Origin: Agrococcus jejuensis
GTDB lineage: Bacteria; Actinomycetota; Actinomycetes; Actinomycetales; Microbacteriaceae
DNA: 64,000 nt
Reading direction: 5' to 3'
Assembly (NCBI RefSeq): GCF_900099705.1
Contig: NZ_LT629695.1
Coordinates: forward strand, 434,001-498,000
The notes under the pieces are model-generated. The model searched no databases. It was not told where the DNA came from and worked only from the letters and a program-made list of their open reading frames with translations. The position numbers and the translations under genes are program-made. This document shows positions 42,401-52,024 of this stretch, piece by piece. The first letter of the stretch is position 1. Every line of letters begins with the position of its first letter.

Positions 42401-43489
42401 CTACGGTCGTGCGGAGGGCGCGAAGCGCGCCACGGAGGCCAGGAACGCGTCGGTCTCGGCGGGCGTGCCCGCCGTGACGCGCAGCGTGTGCGGGATGCCG
42501 ACGTCGCGGATGAGCACGCCGTCGGCGAGCATCCCGTCGAACGCGGCGTGCGGGTCGGCGAGCCCGCCGAACAGCACGAAGTTCGCATCCGACGCGTACG
42601 GCTCGAAGCCCATCGCGGCGAGCTCGGCGACGATGCGGTCGCGCTGCACGCGCAGCTCGTCGACGCGGGCGAGCATCGTCGGGGCGTGACGCAGCGCCGC
42701 GAGGGCAGCCGCCTGCGTCAGCGCCGACAGGTGGTACGGCAGGCGCACGAGGCGCAGCGCGTCGACGACCGCCGGGTCGGCGGCCAGGTAGCCCACGCGC
42801 ACGCCCGCGTACGCGAACGCCTTGCTCATCGTGCGGGACACGATGAGGCGCTCGAAGCGCGGCAGCAGCGCGAGCGCGGTCTGCGCGCGGTCGTGCGCGA
42901 ACTCCGCGTAGGCCTCGTCGACGAGCACCATGCCGCGCGCGGCCTCGCACGCCGCCTCGATGACGTCGAGCGACAGCGCCGTGCCCGTGGGGTTGTTGGG
43001 CGCGCAGAGGAACACGATGTCGGGGTCGTGCCGCTCGATCGCGGCGACGACCGTCGCGGCGTCGAGCGTGAAGTCGTCGGCGCGCGGCTCGGCGACGTAC
43101 GTCGCGCCCACGCCCTGCGCCAGCAGCGGGTACATCGAGTAGGTCGGCGCGAACGACAGCAGCGAGCGGCCGGGGCCGCCGAACGCCTGCAGCACGTGCT
43201 GCAGCACCTCGTTCGAGCCGTTCGCCGCCCAGATGGACTCGGCCGTCAGGCCGTGGCCCAGGTAGCCGGCGAACGCCTCGCGCAGCTCGGTGAACTCCCG
43301 GTCCGGGTAGCGATGCACGCCTGCGATCGCCTCGCGCACCGACGCCACGACGTCGGCGATCACGACGTCGGCGATGGGGAACGCGTTCTCGTTGACGTTG
43401 AGCCGCACGGGCACGTCGAGCTGCGGCGCCCCGTAGGGCACGCGGCCGACGAGGTCGTCGCGGAGCGGGAGGTCGTCGAGCGATGCCAC
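42401..43489 (-). CDS. hisC: Histidinol-phosphate aminotransferase
   Basis: A 362-residue class I/II PLP aminotransferase. PLP-lysine is Lys223 in [16 protein letters not shown] is at 166-169 and DEAYAEF at 191-197. The GTG at 43489 is 6 bases after a TAGGCT -10 box (43496-43501), so the hisC-B-H-priA-sseB message is likely leaderless. hisD, normally first in this operon, is not here; downstream of the promoter hisC is first. Confidence 0.94.
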   Translation of the reverse strand: MASLDDLPLRDDLVGRVPYGAPQLDVPVRLNVNENAFPIADVVIADVVASVREAIAGVHRYPDREFTELREAFAGYLGHGLTAESIWAANGSNEVLQHVLQAFGGPGRSLLSFAPTYSMYPLLAQGVGATYVAEPRADDFTLDAATVVAAIERHDPDIVFLCAPNNPTGTALSLDVIEAACEAARGMVLVDEAYAEFAHDRAQTALALLPRFERLIVSRTMSKAFAYAGVRVGYLAADPAVVDALRLVRLPYHLSALTQAAALAALRHAPTMLARVDELRVQRDRIVAELAAMGFEPYASDANFVLFGGLADPHAAFDGMLADGVLIRDVGIPHTLRVTAGTPAETDAFLASVARFAPSARP

Positions 43490-43562
43490 CCGACCAGCCT
43501 AGGCGCGGGCACGTGCCGCGACGGACAGGCGGCAAGCGCCGCAGCGCGCTGCCCGAACGCGA

Positions 43563-43596
43563 CGGCGCCCCATCCCCTGCACGGGATGGGGCGCCG
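43563..43596 (-). terminator. Terminator of the LysM gene
   Basis: CGGCGCCCCATCCC pairs perfectly with GGGATGGGGCGCCG (14 bp, 6-base loop CTGCAC) between the LysM gene stop and hisC. Confidence 0.85.
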
Positions 43597-43619
43597 AGAT
43601 CGCGGCCTGCGGTGCGCTG

Positions 43620-43949
43620 CTAGCGCGTGTACTCAGCCGGGATCGCCAGCTGCTGACCGGGCTGGATCGCGCCGCCGATGTCGTTGAGGCTCTGGATGTC
43701 GGCGATGACCTCGCGCGGGTCGGCGTCGGGGGCGACGGCCGAGGCGATCGACCACAGCGTCTCGCCCGGCTGCACGACGATCGACTCGTGCACGACGGTC
43801 GAGGCCTCGAGGCCTGCCGTGGCCGTGGTGGCCTGCAGCGCACCGAGCGCCGCGAGCACCAGCACGGGTGCGGCGACGACGATGGCGAGCGCGCGGCGAC
43901 CACGCGCGGTGATGCGCAGCTGGGGGGCCTGGATGGCGATCGCGGTCAT
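43620..43949 (-). CDS. Small LysM membrane protein divergent from lexA (candidate SOS cell-division inhibitor)
   Basis: A 109-residue protein: about 20 N-terminal cytosolic residues, one membrane segment near 22-45, then a LysM domain (about 57-105) with VVQPGETLWSIA and NDIGGAIQPGQQLAIP. Size, topology and the divergent position next to lexA match YneA of Bacillus, and DivS-type and similar actinobacterial genes that stop division in the SOS response. The function here is inferred from that layout. The ATG has GAGGAGC upstream. Several TCGAAC half-sites lie in the shared gap. Confidence 0.8.
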   Translation of the reverse strand: MTAIAIQAPQLRITARGRRALAIVVAAPVLVLAALGALQATTATAGLEASTVVHESIVVQPGETLWSIASAVAPDADPREVIADIQSLNDIGGAIQPGQQLAIPAEYTR

Positions 43950-44021
43950 GGTGTGCTCCTCGTCTGGATCGGATCGCGGGTGCGGCGCTCGGCCGGGAGC
44001 GCTGCACCCGCGTTCCATGAT

Positions 44022-44157
44022 TCGAACGTACCTTCGGATCATCCGTTCGTCAAGACTCGGATTCCGCCGGATTCCTGGGCGACACGCTCGAACATCCGTA
44101 CCCTTTCGAACATTCCGTCGGATACGCTTTCGAACGAGGCACAGGCTGTTCTCGAAC
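44022..44157. promoter_or_regulatory. lexA operator region: Shared lexA/LysM regulatory gap with five TCGAAC half-sites
   Basis: TCGAAC occurs at 44022, 44088, 44106, 44130 and 44152. The best full match to the actinobacterial SOS box TCGAAC-N4-GTTCGA is 44022-44037 (TCGAACGTACCTTCGG, two mismatches). The other half-sites have poor partners, e.g. TCGAAC-ATTC-CGTCGG at 44106. The gap 43950-44212 has no gene. Confidence 0.6.
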
Positions 44158-44212
44158 GAGGACGAGTCAATCGGCGACCACCGACACGGTCGCGCGGAGA
44201 GGACGACGGACC

Positions 44213-44842
44213 ATGGCACAGCGGCAGCTCACCGAGAAGCAGGAGGCGATCCTGCGCTGCATCCAGCAGTCCGTCAAGCAGCGCGGCTACCCGCCGAGCT
44301 ACCGCGAGATCGGCGACGCCGTGGGCCTCTCGTCGCTCTCGAGCGTCACGCACCAGCTCGGCCAGCTCGAGCTCGCGGGCGCCATCCGCCGCGACCCCGC
44401 TCGTCCCCGCGCCATCGAGGTGCTCGTCGAGTCCGACGACTCCGCCGACGGCGCCGGTGCCGACGCCACGGCGTTCGTGCCGCTCGTCGGCCGCATCGCG
44501 GCCGGCGTGCCCATCACGGCAGAGCAGCAGGTCGAGGAGGTCTTCCCCCTCCCCCGCTCGCTCGTCGGAGGCGGCGACGACCTCTTCATGCTCAAGGTCG
44601 TCGGCGAGTCGATGATCGACGCCGCGATCTGCGACGGCGACTGGGTCGTCGTCAAGCAGCAGCAGACCGCCGAGAACGGCGACATCGTCGCGGCGATGCT
44701 CGACGAGGAGGCCACCGTCAAGGTCTTCCGCCAGCGCGACGGCCACACGTGGCTGCTCCCCCGCAACTCCGCCTTCGAGCCCATCCTCGGCGACGACGCC
44801 GTCGTGCTGGGTCGCGTCGTCGCGGTGCTGCGGTCCGTCTGA
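44213..44842 (+). CDS. lexA: SOS repressor LexA
   Basis: A 209-residue repressor-protease. The N-terminal winged helix (about 1-70, with [19 protein letters not shown] as recognition helix) binds SOS boxes; the C-terminal part has the Ala97-Gly98 cleavage site in RIAAGVP, nucleophile Ser133 (VGESM) and Lys170 (ATVKVF). All catalytic residues are intact. ATG at 44213 with GAGAGGACG upstream. It ends at a strong palindromic terminator. Confidence 0.96.
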   Translation: MAQRQLTEKQEAILRCIQQSVKQRGYPPSYREIGDAVGLSSLSSVTHQLGQLELAGAIRRDPARPRAIEVLVESDDSADGAGADATAFVPLVGRIAAGVPITAEQQVEEVFPLPRSLVGGGDDLFMLKVVGESMIDAAICDGDWVVVKQQQTAENGDIVAAMLDEEATVKVFRQRDGHTWLLPRNSAFEPILGDDAVVLGRVVAVLRSV

Positions 44843-44858
44843 CCTCGCGCACGCGACG

Positions 44859-44888
44859 GAGGCCGGCTGGGGATCCCCAGCCGGCCTC
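44859..44888. terminator. Bidirectional terminator between lexA and metE
   Basis: A perfect palindrome centred at 44873/44874 (AGGCCGGCTGGGGA and its complement, 28 bases) sits between the convergent genes lexA and metE. Confidence 0.8.
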
Positions 44889-44909
44889 TCGTCGTGCATG
44901 CGCCTGCGC

Positions 44910-47162
44910 TCAGACGGTCGCGCCGATCCGCTCGCGCGCCCGCTCCGCCGCGGCGACGAGGCGCTCGAGCGACGCCTCCGTCTCGGCGTAGCCGCGGGTC
45001 TTGAGCCCGCAGTCGGGGTTGACCCACAGCCGCCCCGCGGGGATGCCCGCCGTGGCCGTCGCGAGCAGCTCGTCGAGCTCGTCGGCGCCGGGCACGCGCG
45101 GCGAGTGGATGTCCCACACGCCGGGCCCGATGCCGCGCGGGTAGCCGTGGCCGGCGATGTCGTCGACGATCTCCATGCGGCTGCGCGCGGCCTCGATGCT
45201 CGTGACGTCGGCGTCGAGCCCGTCGATCGCGTCGATGATCGAGCCGAACTCCGAGTAGCAGAGGTGCGTGTGCACCTGCGTGCCCGGCGCCGCCCCTCCC
45301 GTGGCGATGCGGAAGGCGCGCACCGACCAGTCGAGGTAGTCGGCGCGGCGGTGCTCCTCGAGCGGCAGCAGCTCGCGCAGCGCCGGCTCGTCGACCTGCA
45401 CGATGCGCGTGCCCGCCGCCTCGAGGTCGGTCACCTCGTCGCGCAGCGCGAACGCGACCTGCGCGGCGGTGTCGGCGAGCGGCTGGTCGTCGCGCACGAA
45501 CGACCAGGCGAGGATCGTGACGGGGCCCGTGAGCATGCCCTTGACCGGCTTGGCCGTGAGCGACTGCGCGTAGGCGGTCCACGGCACCGTGATGGGCGCG
45601 GGGCGCGCGACGTCGCCCCAGAGGATCGAGGGGCGGGTGCAGCGCGAGCCGTACGACTGCACCCAGCCGTGCGCCGTCGCCGCGAAGCCGTCGAGCGACT
45701 CGGCGAAGTACTGCACCATGTCGTTGCGCTCGGGCTCGCCGTGCACGAGCACGTCGAGGCCCAGGCGCTCCTGCAGCGCGACGACGTCGCGGATCTCGGC
45801 CTCCATCGCGGCGCGGTAGCCGGCGTCGTCGAGCTCGCCCCTCGCGTGGGCGGCGCGGGCGCGGCGGATGTCGCCCGTCTGCGGGAAGGATCCGATCGTC
45901 GTCGTGGGCAGCGCGGGCAGCACGATGTCGGCCTGCGCCGCGACGCGCTCGTCGTAGGCGACGCGCTCGGCGTCGCCCGCCGACGCGGCGGCGACGCGAT
46001 CGCGCACCACGCCGTCGGCGACGCCGGGGGCGACGCGGCGGGCGGCGAGCGCATCCCGAGCCCGGCCGAGCGCCGCCGACTCGTCGGCACCCGAGAGCGC
46101 CGAGGCGAGCGTCACGACCTCGGCGACCTTCTGGTCGGCGAACGCGAGCCATGAGCGCAGCTCGTCCGAGAGCGTCGTCTCGCGGTCGACGTCGTGCGGC
46201 ACGTGGAGCAGCGACGTCGACGTGCCGACCACGACGTGCGCGTCGATGCCGCGCAGCGTCTCGAGTGCGGCGTCGAGGTCGGTGCGCCACACGTTGCGGC
46301 CACCGACGACGCCCGCGACGACCGTGCCGCCGATCGCGGGCACCGAGCCGCGCACGAGGTCCACGGCCACGGCGTCGGCGAGCGGCGCGAGCGCCTCGAC
46401 GCGGCCCGAGGCGTCGCCGTTCGGCACGGCGAGCAGGATGCGCACCCCCGTGCCGCGCACGGCCTCGAGCCCCGCGCGCACGGCGGCCTCGACCTCGGCG
46501 CGCGAGACGTGGCCCCAGTCGCCGACGAGCGCGGGCTCGTCGATCTGCAGCCAGGGCGCGCCGGCCTCGGCGAGCGCCTCCGCGAGGGCGCGGTAGGCGG
46601 GCACGAGGCGGTCGACGAGCTCGATGGGGCGCACGCCGCCGCCCGTCGCGAGCGTCAGCAGCGTCGCGGGTCCGACGATCGAGGGGCGCGTGACGACGCC
46701 GGCGTCGCGCACGGCGGCGAAGCGCTCGACGATGCGGCGGTCCTGCAGCGCGAACGTCGACGCGGCGTCGAGCTCGGGCACGAGGTAGTGGTAGTTCGAG
46801 TCGAGCCACTTCGTCATCTCGAGCGGCGGCACGTCGCCCTCGCCGCGTGCGAGCAGCCACTCGTGCGCGAGCGACACGGGGCCGGCGGGCACGACGTCGC
46901 GCAGGCGCGGCGGCACGGCGCCGAGGGTGATGGCGGCGTCGAGCACGTGGTCGTAGTGCGCCCACTCGCCGGGCACGGCGGCGTCGCCGACGAGGCCGAG
47001 GTCGACGAGGCGGCGCGCGTCGGCGACGCGGATCTCGTGCGCGCGCTCGTGGAACGCGGCATCGTCGATCGCGCCGCGCCAATGCTGCTCGAGCGCGCGC
47101 TTGAGGTCGCGGTCGCGGCCGATGCGGGGGTAGCCGAGGATCGTGGCTGCGGGAAGGGTCAT
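44910..47162 (-). CDS. metE: Cobalamin-independent methionine synthase
   Basis: Transfers methyl from 5-methyl-tetrahydrofolate-triglutamate to homocysteine. The 750-residue protein has the duplicated barrel architecture: N-terminal folate half (1-370) and catalytic C-terminal half with zinc ligands in THLCYSEF and NPDCGLKTR. The ATG forms an ATGA overlap with metF. No cobalamin riboswitch or SAM riboswitch is visible upstream of the pair. Confidence 0.96.
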   Translation of the reverse strand: MTLPAATILGYPRIGRDRDLKRALEQHWRGAIDDAAFHERAHEIRVADARRLVDLGLVGDAAVPGEWAHYDHVLDAAITLGAVPPRLRDVVPAGPVSLAHEWLLARGEGDVPPLEMTKWLDSNYHYLVPELDAASTFALQDRRIVERFAAVRDAGVVTRPSIVGPATLLTLATGGGVRPIELVDRLVPAYRALAEALAEAGAPWLQIDEPALVGDWGHVSRAEVEAAVRAGLEAVRGTGVRILLAVPNGDASGRVEALAPLADAVAVDLVRGSVPAIGGTVVAGVVGGRNVWRTDLDAALETLRGIDAHVVVGTSTSLLHVPHDVDRETTLSDELRSWLAFADQKVAEVVTLASALSGADESAALGRARDALAARRVAPGVADGVVRDRVAAASAGDAERVAYDERVAAQADIVLPALPTTTIGSFPQTGDIRRARAAHARGELDDAGYRAAMEAEIRDVVALQERLGLDVLVHGEPERNDMVQYFAESLDGFAATAHGWVQSYGSRCTRPSILWGDVARPAPITVPWTAYAQSLTAKPVKGMLTGPVTILAWSFVRDDQPLADTAAQVAFALRDEVTDLEAAGTRIVQVDEPALRELLPLEEHRRADYLDWSVRAFRIATGGAAPGTQVHTHLCYSEFGSIIDAIDGLDADVTSIEAARSRMEIVDDIAGHGYPRGIGPGVWDIHSPRVPGADELDELLATATAGIPAGRLWVNPDCGLKTRGYAETEASLERLVAAAERARERIGATV

Positions 47163-48067
47163 GCGGATGCTCCAGCGATCGAGCCGACGCCGCGCAGCAC
47201 CTCGAGCGCGGCGCGATGGCGGTTGAAGGTGTACAGGTGGACGCTCGGTGCGAGGTGTCGCAGCTCGTCGACGAGCGCGACGGTCGCATCGATGCCGATG
47301 CGCTCGGCGTCCTCCGGCGAGGCGCCGTCGAGCGCCGCGAGCAGGGCGGCCGGCGGCCGCTCGTTCGCGAGCTCGGCCGCGCGCACGAGGCGGCGCGCGG
47401 AGTCGGGGATGATGATGCCCGGCACGATCGGGATCGTGATGCCGCGCGAGCGCGCGAGGTCGACGAACCGCTCGTAGTCGTACGGGTCGAAGAACAGCTG
47501 CGTGATCGCCAACGTCGCGCCCGCCGCCTGCTTGGCGAGCAGCGCATCCACGTCGTGGCGCGCCGAGCCCGCACCCGAGCCGGGGTGGCCGTTGGGGAAG
47601 GCCGCGACGGCCACCTCGACCGCGCGCGGCCGCTCGGCGACGACGCTGCGGCCCTCGCGACCGATCTCGCGGTACGGTGCGCGCTCGGCCTCGACGCGCT
47701 GGATGAGCTGCACGAGCTCGCTCGCCGAGCCGAGGTCGCCGAGCGGCGCCCCGTCGACGGGCGGGTCGCCGCGGAGCGCGAGGAAGCGCGTGATGCCCGC
47801 GTCGAGGAAGTCGCGCACGAGCACGCTCGCCTCGCGCACCGTGAGGCCGACGCACGTGAGGTGCGCCATGGGGCGGGCGTCGGCGGCGAGCAGCTGGCGC
47901 AGCACCGCGAGGGAGCCGTCGCGCGTCGAGCCGCTGGCGCCGTACGTCACCGAGACGAACGACGGGCCTGCGGCGACGAGGCGCGCGAGCGAGTCGTCGA
48001 GCGTGTCCGTCGCCGACGCGTCGCGCGGCGGGAACAGCTCGAAGGAGAACGGGAGACAGTGCGACAT
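47159..48067 (-). CDS. metF: Methylenetetrahydrofolate reductase
   Basis: Makes 5-methyl-THF for MetE. The 302-residue flavoprotein has SFELFPPRD near the start, VTYGASGS, LALRGDPP and TQLFFDPYDYERF. The ATG at 48067 follows a TACGTT hexamer (48076-48081) by 8 bases and has no ribosome site, so the metF-metE message is probably leaderless; this hexamer touches the foot of the hflX terminator stem. Confidence 0.92.
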   Translation of the reverse strand: MSHCLPFSFELFPPRDASATDTLDDSLARLVAAGPSFVSVTYGASGSTRDGSLAVLRQLLAADARPMAHLTCVGLTVREASVLVRDFLDAGITRFLALRGDPPVDGAPLGDLGSASELVQLIQRVEAERAPYREIGREGRSVVAERPRAVEVAVAAFPNGHPGSGAGSARHDVDALLAKQAAGATLAITQLFFDPYDYERFVDLARSRGITIPIVPGIIIPDSARRLVRAAELANERPPAALLAALDGASPEDAERIGIDATVALVDELRHLAPSVHLYTFNRHRAALEVLRGVGSIAGASA

Positions 48068-48081
48068 CGCAGGCGAACGTA

Positions 48082-48119
48082 GCGACGCCCGCCCCTCGAG
48101 CAGAAGGGGCGGGCGTCGC
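48082..48119 (-). terminator. hflX terminator
   Basis: GCGACGCCCGCCCCT pairs perfectly with AGGGGCGGGCGTCGC (15 bp, 8-base loop) shortly after the hflX stop. Confidence 0.85.
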
Positions 48120-48157
48120 GGGGCGTCGCACGACGACGCGGGGCGTCACACGACGAC
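48118..48157. repeat. Two tandem copies of a 20-bp unit at the hflX 3' end
   Basis: GCGGGGCGTC(G/A)CACGACGAC is repeated at 48118-48137 and 48138-48157 with a single difference. The second copy contains the hflX stop codon, so the duplication may have moved or restored the gene end. Confidence 0.85.
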
Positions 48158-49630
48158 GCGGAACTCCTCGAGCCCGTCCACGGCATCCTCGGTCACGAGC
48201 ACGTCGACGCGCGTGCCGGTCGCCTCGTACGTCTCGCGCTCGACCGTGAAGCGGTCGTGCAGTCGCGAGACGACGTCGCCGCGGTCGAACGGCACGAGCA
48301 GCGCCATCGCGACCGTGGGCCGCGGCAGCAGCTCGGCGATGCGCTCGCGCAGCTCGTCGACGCCCATGCCCGTACGCGCCGACACGAACACCGCCGTCGG
48401 CACGAGGCCGCGCAGCACGAGCAGGTCGTCGTCGGAGACGAGGTCGGCCTTGTTGAACGCGACGATCTCGGGGATGTCGCGCGCACCGGTCTCGCCGATG
48501 ACCTCCCGCACGGTCGCGAGCTGCGCGGCGGGGTCGGGGTGGCTCGCGTCGACGACGTGCACGATGACGTCGGACTCGCCGACCTCCTCGAGCGTCGAGC
48601 GGAACGCCTCGACGAGCTGGTGCGGCAGGTTGCGCACGAAGCCGACGGTGTCGGCGAGCGTGTAGAGGCGTCCGTCGGGCGTCTCGGTGCGGCGCACCGT
48701 CGCATCCAGCGTCGCGAACAGGGCGTTCTCGACGAGCACGCCCGCGTTCGTGAGGCGGTTGAGCAGGCTCGACTTGCCGGCGTTCGTGTAGCCGGCGATC
48801 GCGACCGACGGCACCTCGAAGCGGTCGCGGTTGGCGCGCTTCGCCTGACGCGCGGGCGCGAAGCCCTTGATCTGCGTGCGCAGCCTCGCCATGCGATTGC
48901 GGATGCGCCGACGGTCGAGCTCGATCTTCGTCTCACCGGGTCCGCGCGAGCCCATGCCGGCGCCCTGGCCGCCGACCTGTCCACCGGCCTGGCGCGACAT
49001 CGACTCGCCCCAGCCGCGCAGGCGCGGCAGCAGGTACTCGAGCTGCGCGAGCTCGACCTGCGCCTTGCCCTCGCGGCTCTTCGCGTGCTGGCTGAAGATG
49101 TCGAGGATGACGGCGGTGCGGTCGATGACCTTGACCTTCACGACGTCCTCGAGCGCACGCCGCTGGCTCGGTGCGAGCTCGGTGTCGGCGATGACGGTGT
49201 CGGCGCCGGTCTCCTTGACGAGCTCGGCGAGCTCCTGCGCCTTGCCGCGGCCGACGTACGTCGCCGGGTCGGGCGTCGGGCGCCGCTGCAGCACGCCGTC
49301 GAGCACGAGCGCGCCGGCGGTCTCCGCGAGGGCCGCGAGCTCGCGCATCGAGTTCTCGGCGTCGACGACCCCGCCGGCGTGCACGCCCACGAGCACGACG
49401 TTCTCGAGGCGCAGCTGGCGGTACTCGACCTCGGTGACGTCCTCGAGCTCCGTGCGCAGGCCGCCGACGCGGCGCAGCGCCGCGCGATCGGCGCGATCGA
49501 GCTGCTCGCCGTCGAAGTCGCCGTCGGTCGCATCGGCGCCGAGCGCCTGGGCCGACTGGTCGAGCAGCCGCTCGTCGCCCGGATCCGCCCACTCGAGGAT
49601 GCGGTCCACGCGCGAGGTGCCGTCCGCCAT
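48146..49630 (-). CDS. hflX: Ribosome-associated GTPase HflX
   Basis: A 494-residue GTPase that splits stalled ribosomes. The N-terminal HflX domain ends in the GPGETKIELDRRR signature; the G domain has P-loop GYTNAGKSS near 279-287, DTVGF, and NKAD. The first 55 residues are an acidic extension. ATG with GGAGGGAAGAGC upstream. It is divergent from the RsmC-like gene across 26 bases. Confidence 0.94.
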   Translation of the reverse strand: MADGTSRVDRILEWADPGDERLLDQSAQALGADATDGDFDGEQLDRADRAALRRVGGLRTELEDVTEVEYRQLRLENVVLVGVHAGGVVDAENSMRELAALAETAGALVLDGVLQRRPTPDPATYVGRGKAQELAELVKETGADTVIADTELAPSQRRALEDVVKVKVIDRTAVILDIFSQHAKSREGKAQVELAQLEYLLPRLRGWGESMSRQAGGQVGGQGAGMGSRGPGETKIELDRRRIRNRMARLRTQIKGFAPARQAKRANRDRFEVPSVAIAGYTNAGKSSLLNRLTNAGVLVENALFATLDATVRRTETPDGRLYTLADTVGFVRNLPHQLVEAFRSTLEEVGESDVIVHVVDASHPDPAAQLATVREVIGETGARDIPEIVAFNKADLVSDDDLLVLRGLVPTAVFVSARTGMGVDELRERIAELLPRPTVAMALLVPFDRGDVVSRLHDRFTVERETYEATGTRVDVLVTEDAVDGLEEFRVVV

Positions 49631-49656
49631 GCTCTTCCCTCCACTACGGTCGGTGC

Positions 49657-50256
49657 GTGACCGACCACTACTTCTCCGCCGCCTCCGGCGACGCTCCCAC
49701 GCGCGAGGTGCGCGCGACGCTCGCCGGCCACGAGCGCTCGCTGCTCACGGCGCCCGGGGTGTTCTCGGGCGACGGCCTCGACGTCGGCACGAGCGTGCTG
49801 CTCGACGAGACCCCGGAGCCGCCGCGGACCGGCGACCTGCTCGACCTCGGCACCGGCTGGGGCCCGGTCGCCCTGTCGCTCGCGCTCCGCGCACCGGAGG
49901 CGCGGGTGTGGGCGGTGGATGTGAATCCGAGGGCGGTGGACCTCGTCCGGCGCAACGCCGAGCGTGTCAGCGTAGCAAACGTGACGGCGGCGCTGCCGGG
50001 CGAGATGCCCGATGTTCGCTTCCAGGGGATCTGGTCGAACCCGCCCATCCGCATCGGCAAGCAGCAGCTGCACGCGCTGCTGCTCGAGTGGCTGCCGCGG
50101 CTCGTGGTCGGCGGCGAGGCGTGGCTCGTCGTGCAGAAGCACCTCGGCTCCGACTCGCTGCTGCGCTGGCTCGACGAGCAGGATGGGCTCGCGGCCGAGC
50201 GCTGGACGTCGAAGAAGACGTTCCGCATCCTGCGCGTGGAGCGCGTCGAGGGCTGA
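49657..50256 (+). CDS. Class I SAM methyltransferase, RsmC-like
   Basis: A 199-residue methyltransferase resembling the catalytic half of RsmC (16S rRNA guanine-N2). Motif I is DLGTGWG at 63-69 and the base-flipping motif SNPPIRIGK starts at 127. The GTG start lies 6 bases after a TACGGT -10 box (49645-49650), so the message is probably leaderless. The stretch 49910-50030 uses noticeably more A/T third positions (GTGGATGTGAATCC, GTAGCAAACGTG) than its neighbours. The rRNA target is inference. Confidence 0.82.
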   Translation: MTDHYFSAASGDAPTREVRATLAGHERSLLTAPGVFSGDGLDVGTSVLLDETPEPPRTGDLLDLGTGWGPVALSLALRAPEARVWAVDVNPRAVDLVRRNAERVSVANVTAALPGEMPDVRFQGIWSNPPIRIGKQQLHALLLEWLPRLVVGGEAWLVVQKHLGSDSLLRWLDEQDGLAAERWTSKKTFRILRVERVEG

Positions 50257-50268
50257 GCCCCCGCGCCC

Positions 50269-51117
50269 TCAGAGGATCGCGGTCTCGCCGCGGTAGACGA
50301 TCTCGGCGGGGCCCGTGAGCCACGCGTGCTCGCCGTCGGCCTGCTGGTCGACGTCGACGTGCACGACCCCGCCCGGCACCTCGACGCGCCAGCGGTTCGG
50401 CGCGCCGCCCGCCCAGTGCCGCGTCGCGAACGCCGCCGCGACCGCGCCGGTGCCGCACGAGAGCGTCTCGCCCGAGCCGCGCTCGTGCACGCGCATGCGG
50501 ATGCGGCCCTCGTCGCCCGCGATGCCCTGCGGCACGACGAGCTCGACGTTGACGCCGCCGGGCGTCGCGGGCTCGAGCTCGGGCGCCGTGTGCAGGTCGA
50601 GCGCCGCGAGCTCGGCGTCGTCGGCGATCGCGACGACGACGTGCGGGTTGCCGACGTCGACGCGCTGGCCGGGGCGCGCGACGGGCAGACCCGCGGCGCG
50701 CACGAGCGGCTCGCCGTCCTCGAGGCGCACGGCACCGAGGTCGGCCGAGAATCCGCCGTCGACGGCGCGCACGTGCTTGATGCCCGCGCGCGTGCCGACC
50801 TGCAGATCCGTCACGTCGGCGAGGCCCTCCTGCTCGAGCAGGCGGGCGAAGACGCGGATGCCGTTGCCGCACATCTCGGCGACGCTGCCGTCGGCGTTGC
50901 GGTAGTCCATGAACCACTCGGCGCCGCCGCCGAGCGCGCGCTCGTGCTCGGGCATCGCCTCGGTGCGCGTCGCGACGATGAGGCCGTCGCCGCCGATGCC
51001 GAAGCGGCGGTCGCACAGCGCCACCACCTGCTCGGGCGTCGGCGAGAGCTCGCCTGCCGGGTCGACGAGCAGCACGAAGTCGTTGCCCGTGCCCTGTCCC
51101 TTCGCGAACGCCACCAC
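50269..51117 (-). CDS. dapF: Diaminopimelate epimerase
   Basis: Interconverts LL- and meso-diaminopimelate for lysine and peptidoglycan. The 282-residue two-domain protein has both catalytic cysteines: Cys83 (MCGNGIRV) and Cys221 (SCGTGAVA). The GTG at 51117 is 7 bases after a TAGGCT -10 box (51125-51130). It is 10 bases after miaA and so probably also read from the upstream messages. Confidence 0.95.
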   Translation of the reverse strand: MVAFAKGQGTGNDFVLLVDPAGELSPTPEQVVALCDRRFGIGGDGLIVATRTEAMPEHERALGGGAEWFMDYRNADGSVAEMCGNGIRVFARLLEQEGLADVTDLQVGTRAGIKHVRAVDGGFSADLGAVRLEDGEPLVRAAGLPVARPGQRVDVGNPHVVVAIADDAELAALDLHTAPELEPATPGGVNVELVVPQGIAGDEGRIRMRVHERGSGETLSCGTGAVAAAFATRHWAGGAPNRWRVEVPGGVVHVDVDQQADGEHAWLTGPAEIVYRGETAIL

Positions 51118-51127
51118 GACGACGAGC

Positions 51128-52024
51128 CTACGGGCTCTGCAGCAGCCGCTCGGCGATGCCCTCGGCGCCGACGGGGCCGTCGACGTCGAGCGCCGGGTAG
51201 CGCTGGAACCACGACACCTGCCTGCGCGCGTACCGCCGCGTGAGGTGCTGCGTGCGCGCGATGGCCTCGGCCTCGTCGATCGTGCCGTGCAGCTGGTCGA
51301 GCGCCTGCCGGTAGCCGATCGCCGCCCGCGCCGTCGTGCCGCGCTCGAGGCCGGCGTCGACGAGCGTGCGCACCTCGTCGAGCATGCCCTGCGCCCACAT
51401 CCGCTCCACGCGGGCGTCGAGGGCCTCGACGAGCGCAGAGCGCTCGCGGCGCACGTGCACGATCGTCGTGCCGGGCAGCACGTCGGGCAGGCCCACGGGG
51501 AACGGCTCCCCCGTCGAGGTCACGACCTCGAGCGCGCGCACGAGCCTGCGGCCGTTGTGCGGGCCGATCGCCTCGGCGGCGCGCGCGTCGACCGCCGCGA
51601 GCCGCGCGTGCATCGCCGCGGCGCCGTCGCGCTCGAGGTCGCCCTCGAGCTGCTGGCGCAGCGCGACGTCGGTGCCGGGGAAGTCGAGCGGCCCCAGCAC
51701 GCTCGACGCGTACAGCCCGCTGCCGCCCACGAGGATCGGCACGGCGCCGCGCGCCTCGATCGCCGCGACCACCTCGCGCGCCCGCGGCTGGTACCAGGCG
51801 ACGCTCGCCTCGGCCGTGACGTCGAGCGCGTCCATGAGGTGGTGCGGCACGCCCTGCCGCTCGTCGAGCGACAGCTTCGCCGTGCCCACGTCCATGCCGC
51901 GGTACAGCTGCATCGCATCCGCGTTCACGACCTCGGCGGCACGACCGCGCTCGGCGAGCGCCGCGGCGACGTCGAGCGCGAGCTGCGACTTGCCGGTGCC
52001 CGTCGCTCCGACGACCGCGAGCAT
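51128..52024 (-). CDS. miaA: tRNA dimethylallyltransferase
   Basis: Prenylates A37 of tRNAs reading UNN codons. The 298-residue protein has P-loop GATGTGKS at 6-13, [17 protein letters not shown] and VGGSGLY. The ATG shares one base with the miaB stop (TGATG). MiaA makes the i6A that MiaB then methylthiolates, so the pair acts in order. Confidence 0.95.
   Translation of the reverse strand: MLAVVGATGTGKSQLALDVAAALAERGRAAEVVNADAMQLYRGMDVGTAKLSLDERQGVPHHLMDALDVTAEASVAWYQPRAREVVAAIEARGAVPILVGGSGLYASSVLGPLDFPGTDVALRQQLEGDLERDGAAAMHARLAAVDARAAEAIGPHNGRRLVRALEVVTSTGEPFPVGLPDVLPGTTIVHVRRERSALVEALDARVERMWAQGMLDEVRTLVDAGLERGTTARAAIGYRQALDQLHGTIDEAEAIARTQHLTRRYARRQVSWFQRYPALDVDGPVGAEGIAERLLQSP

Noticed and set aside
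48068-48145. Cobalamin or SAM riboswitch before metF-metE
   Set aside because: The gap is only 78 bases and is filled by the hflX terminator and the 20-bp repeat.
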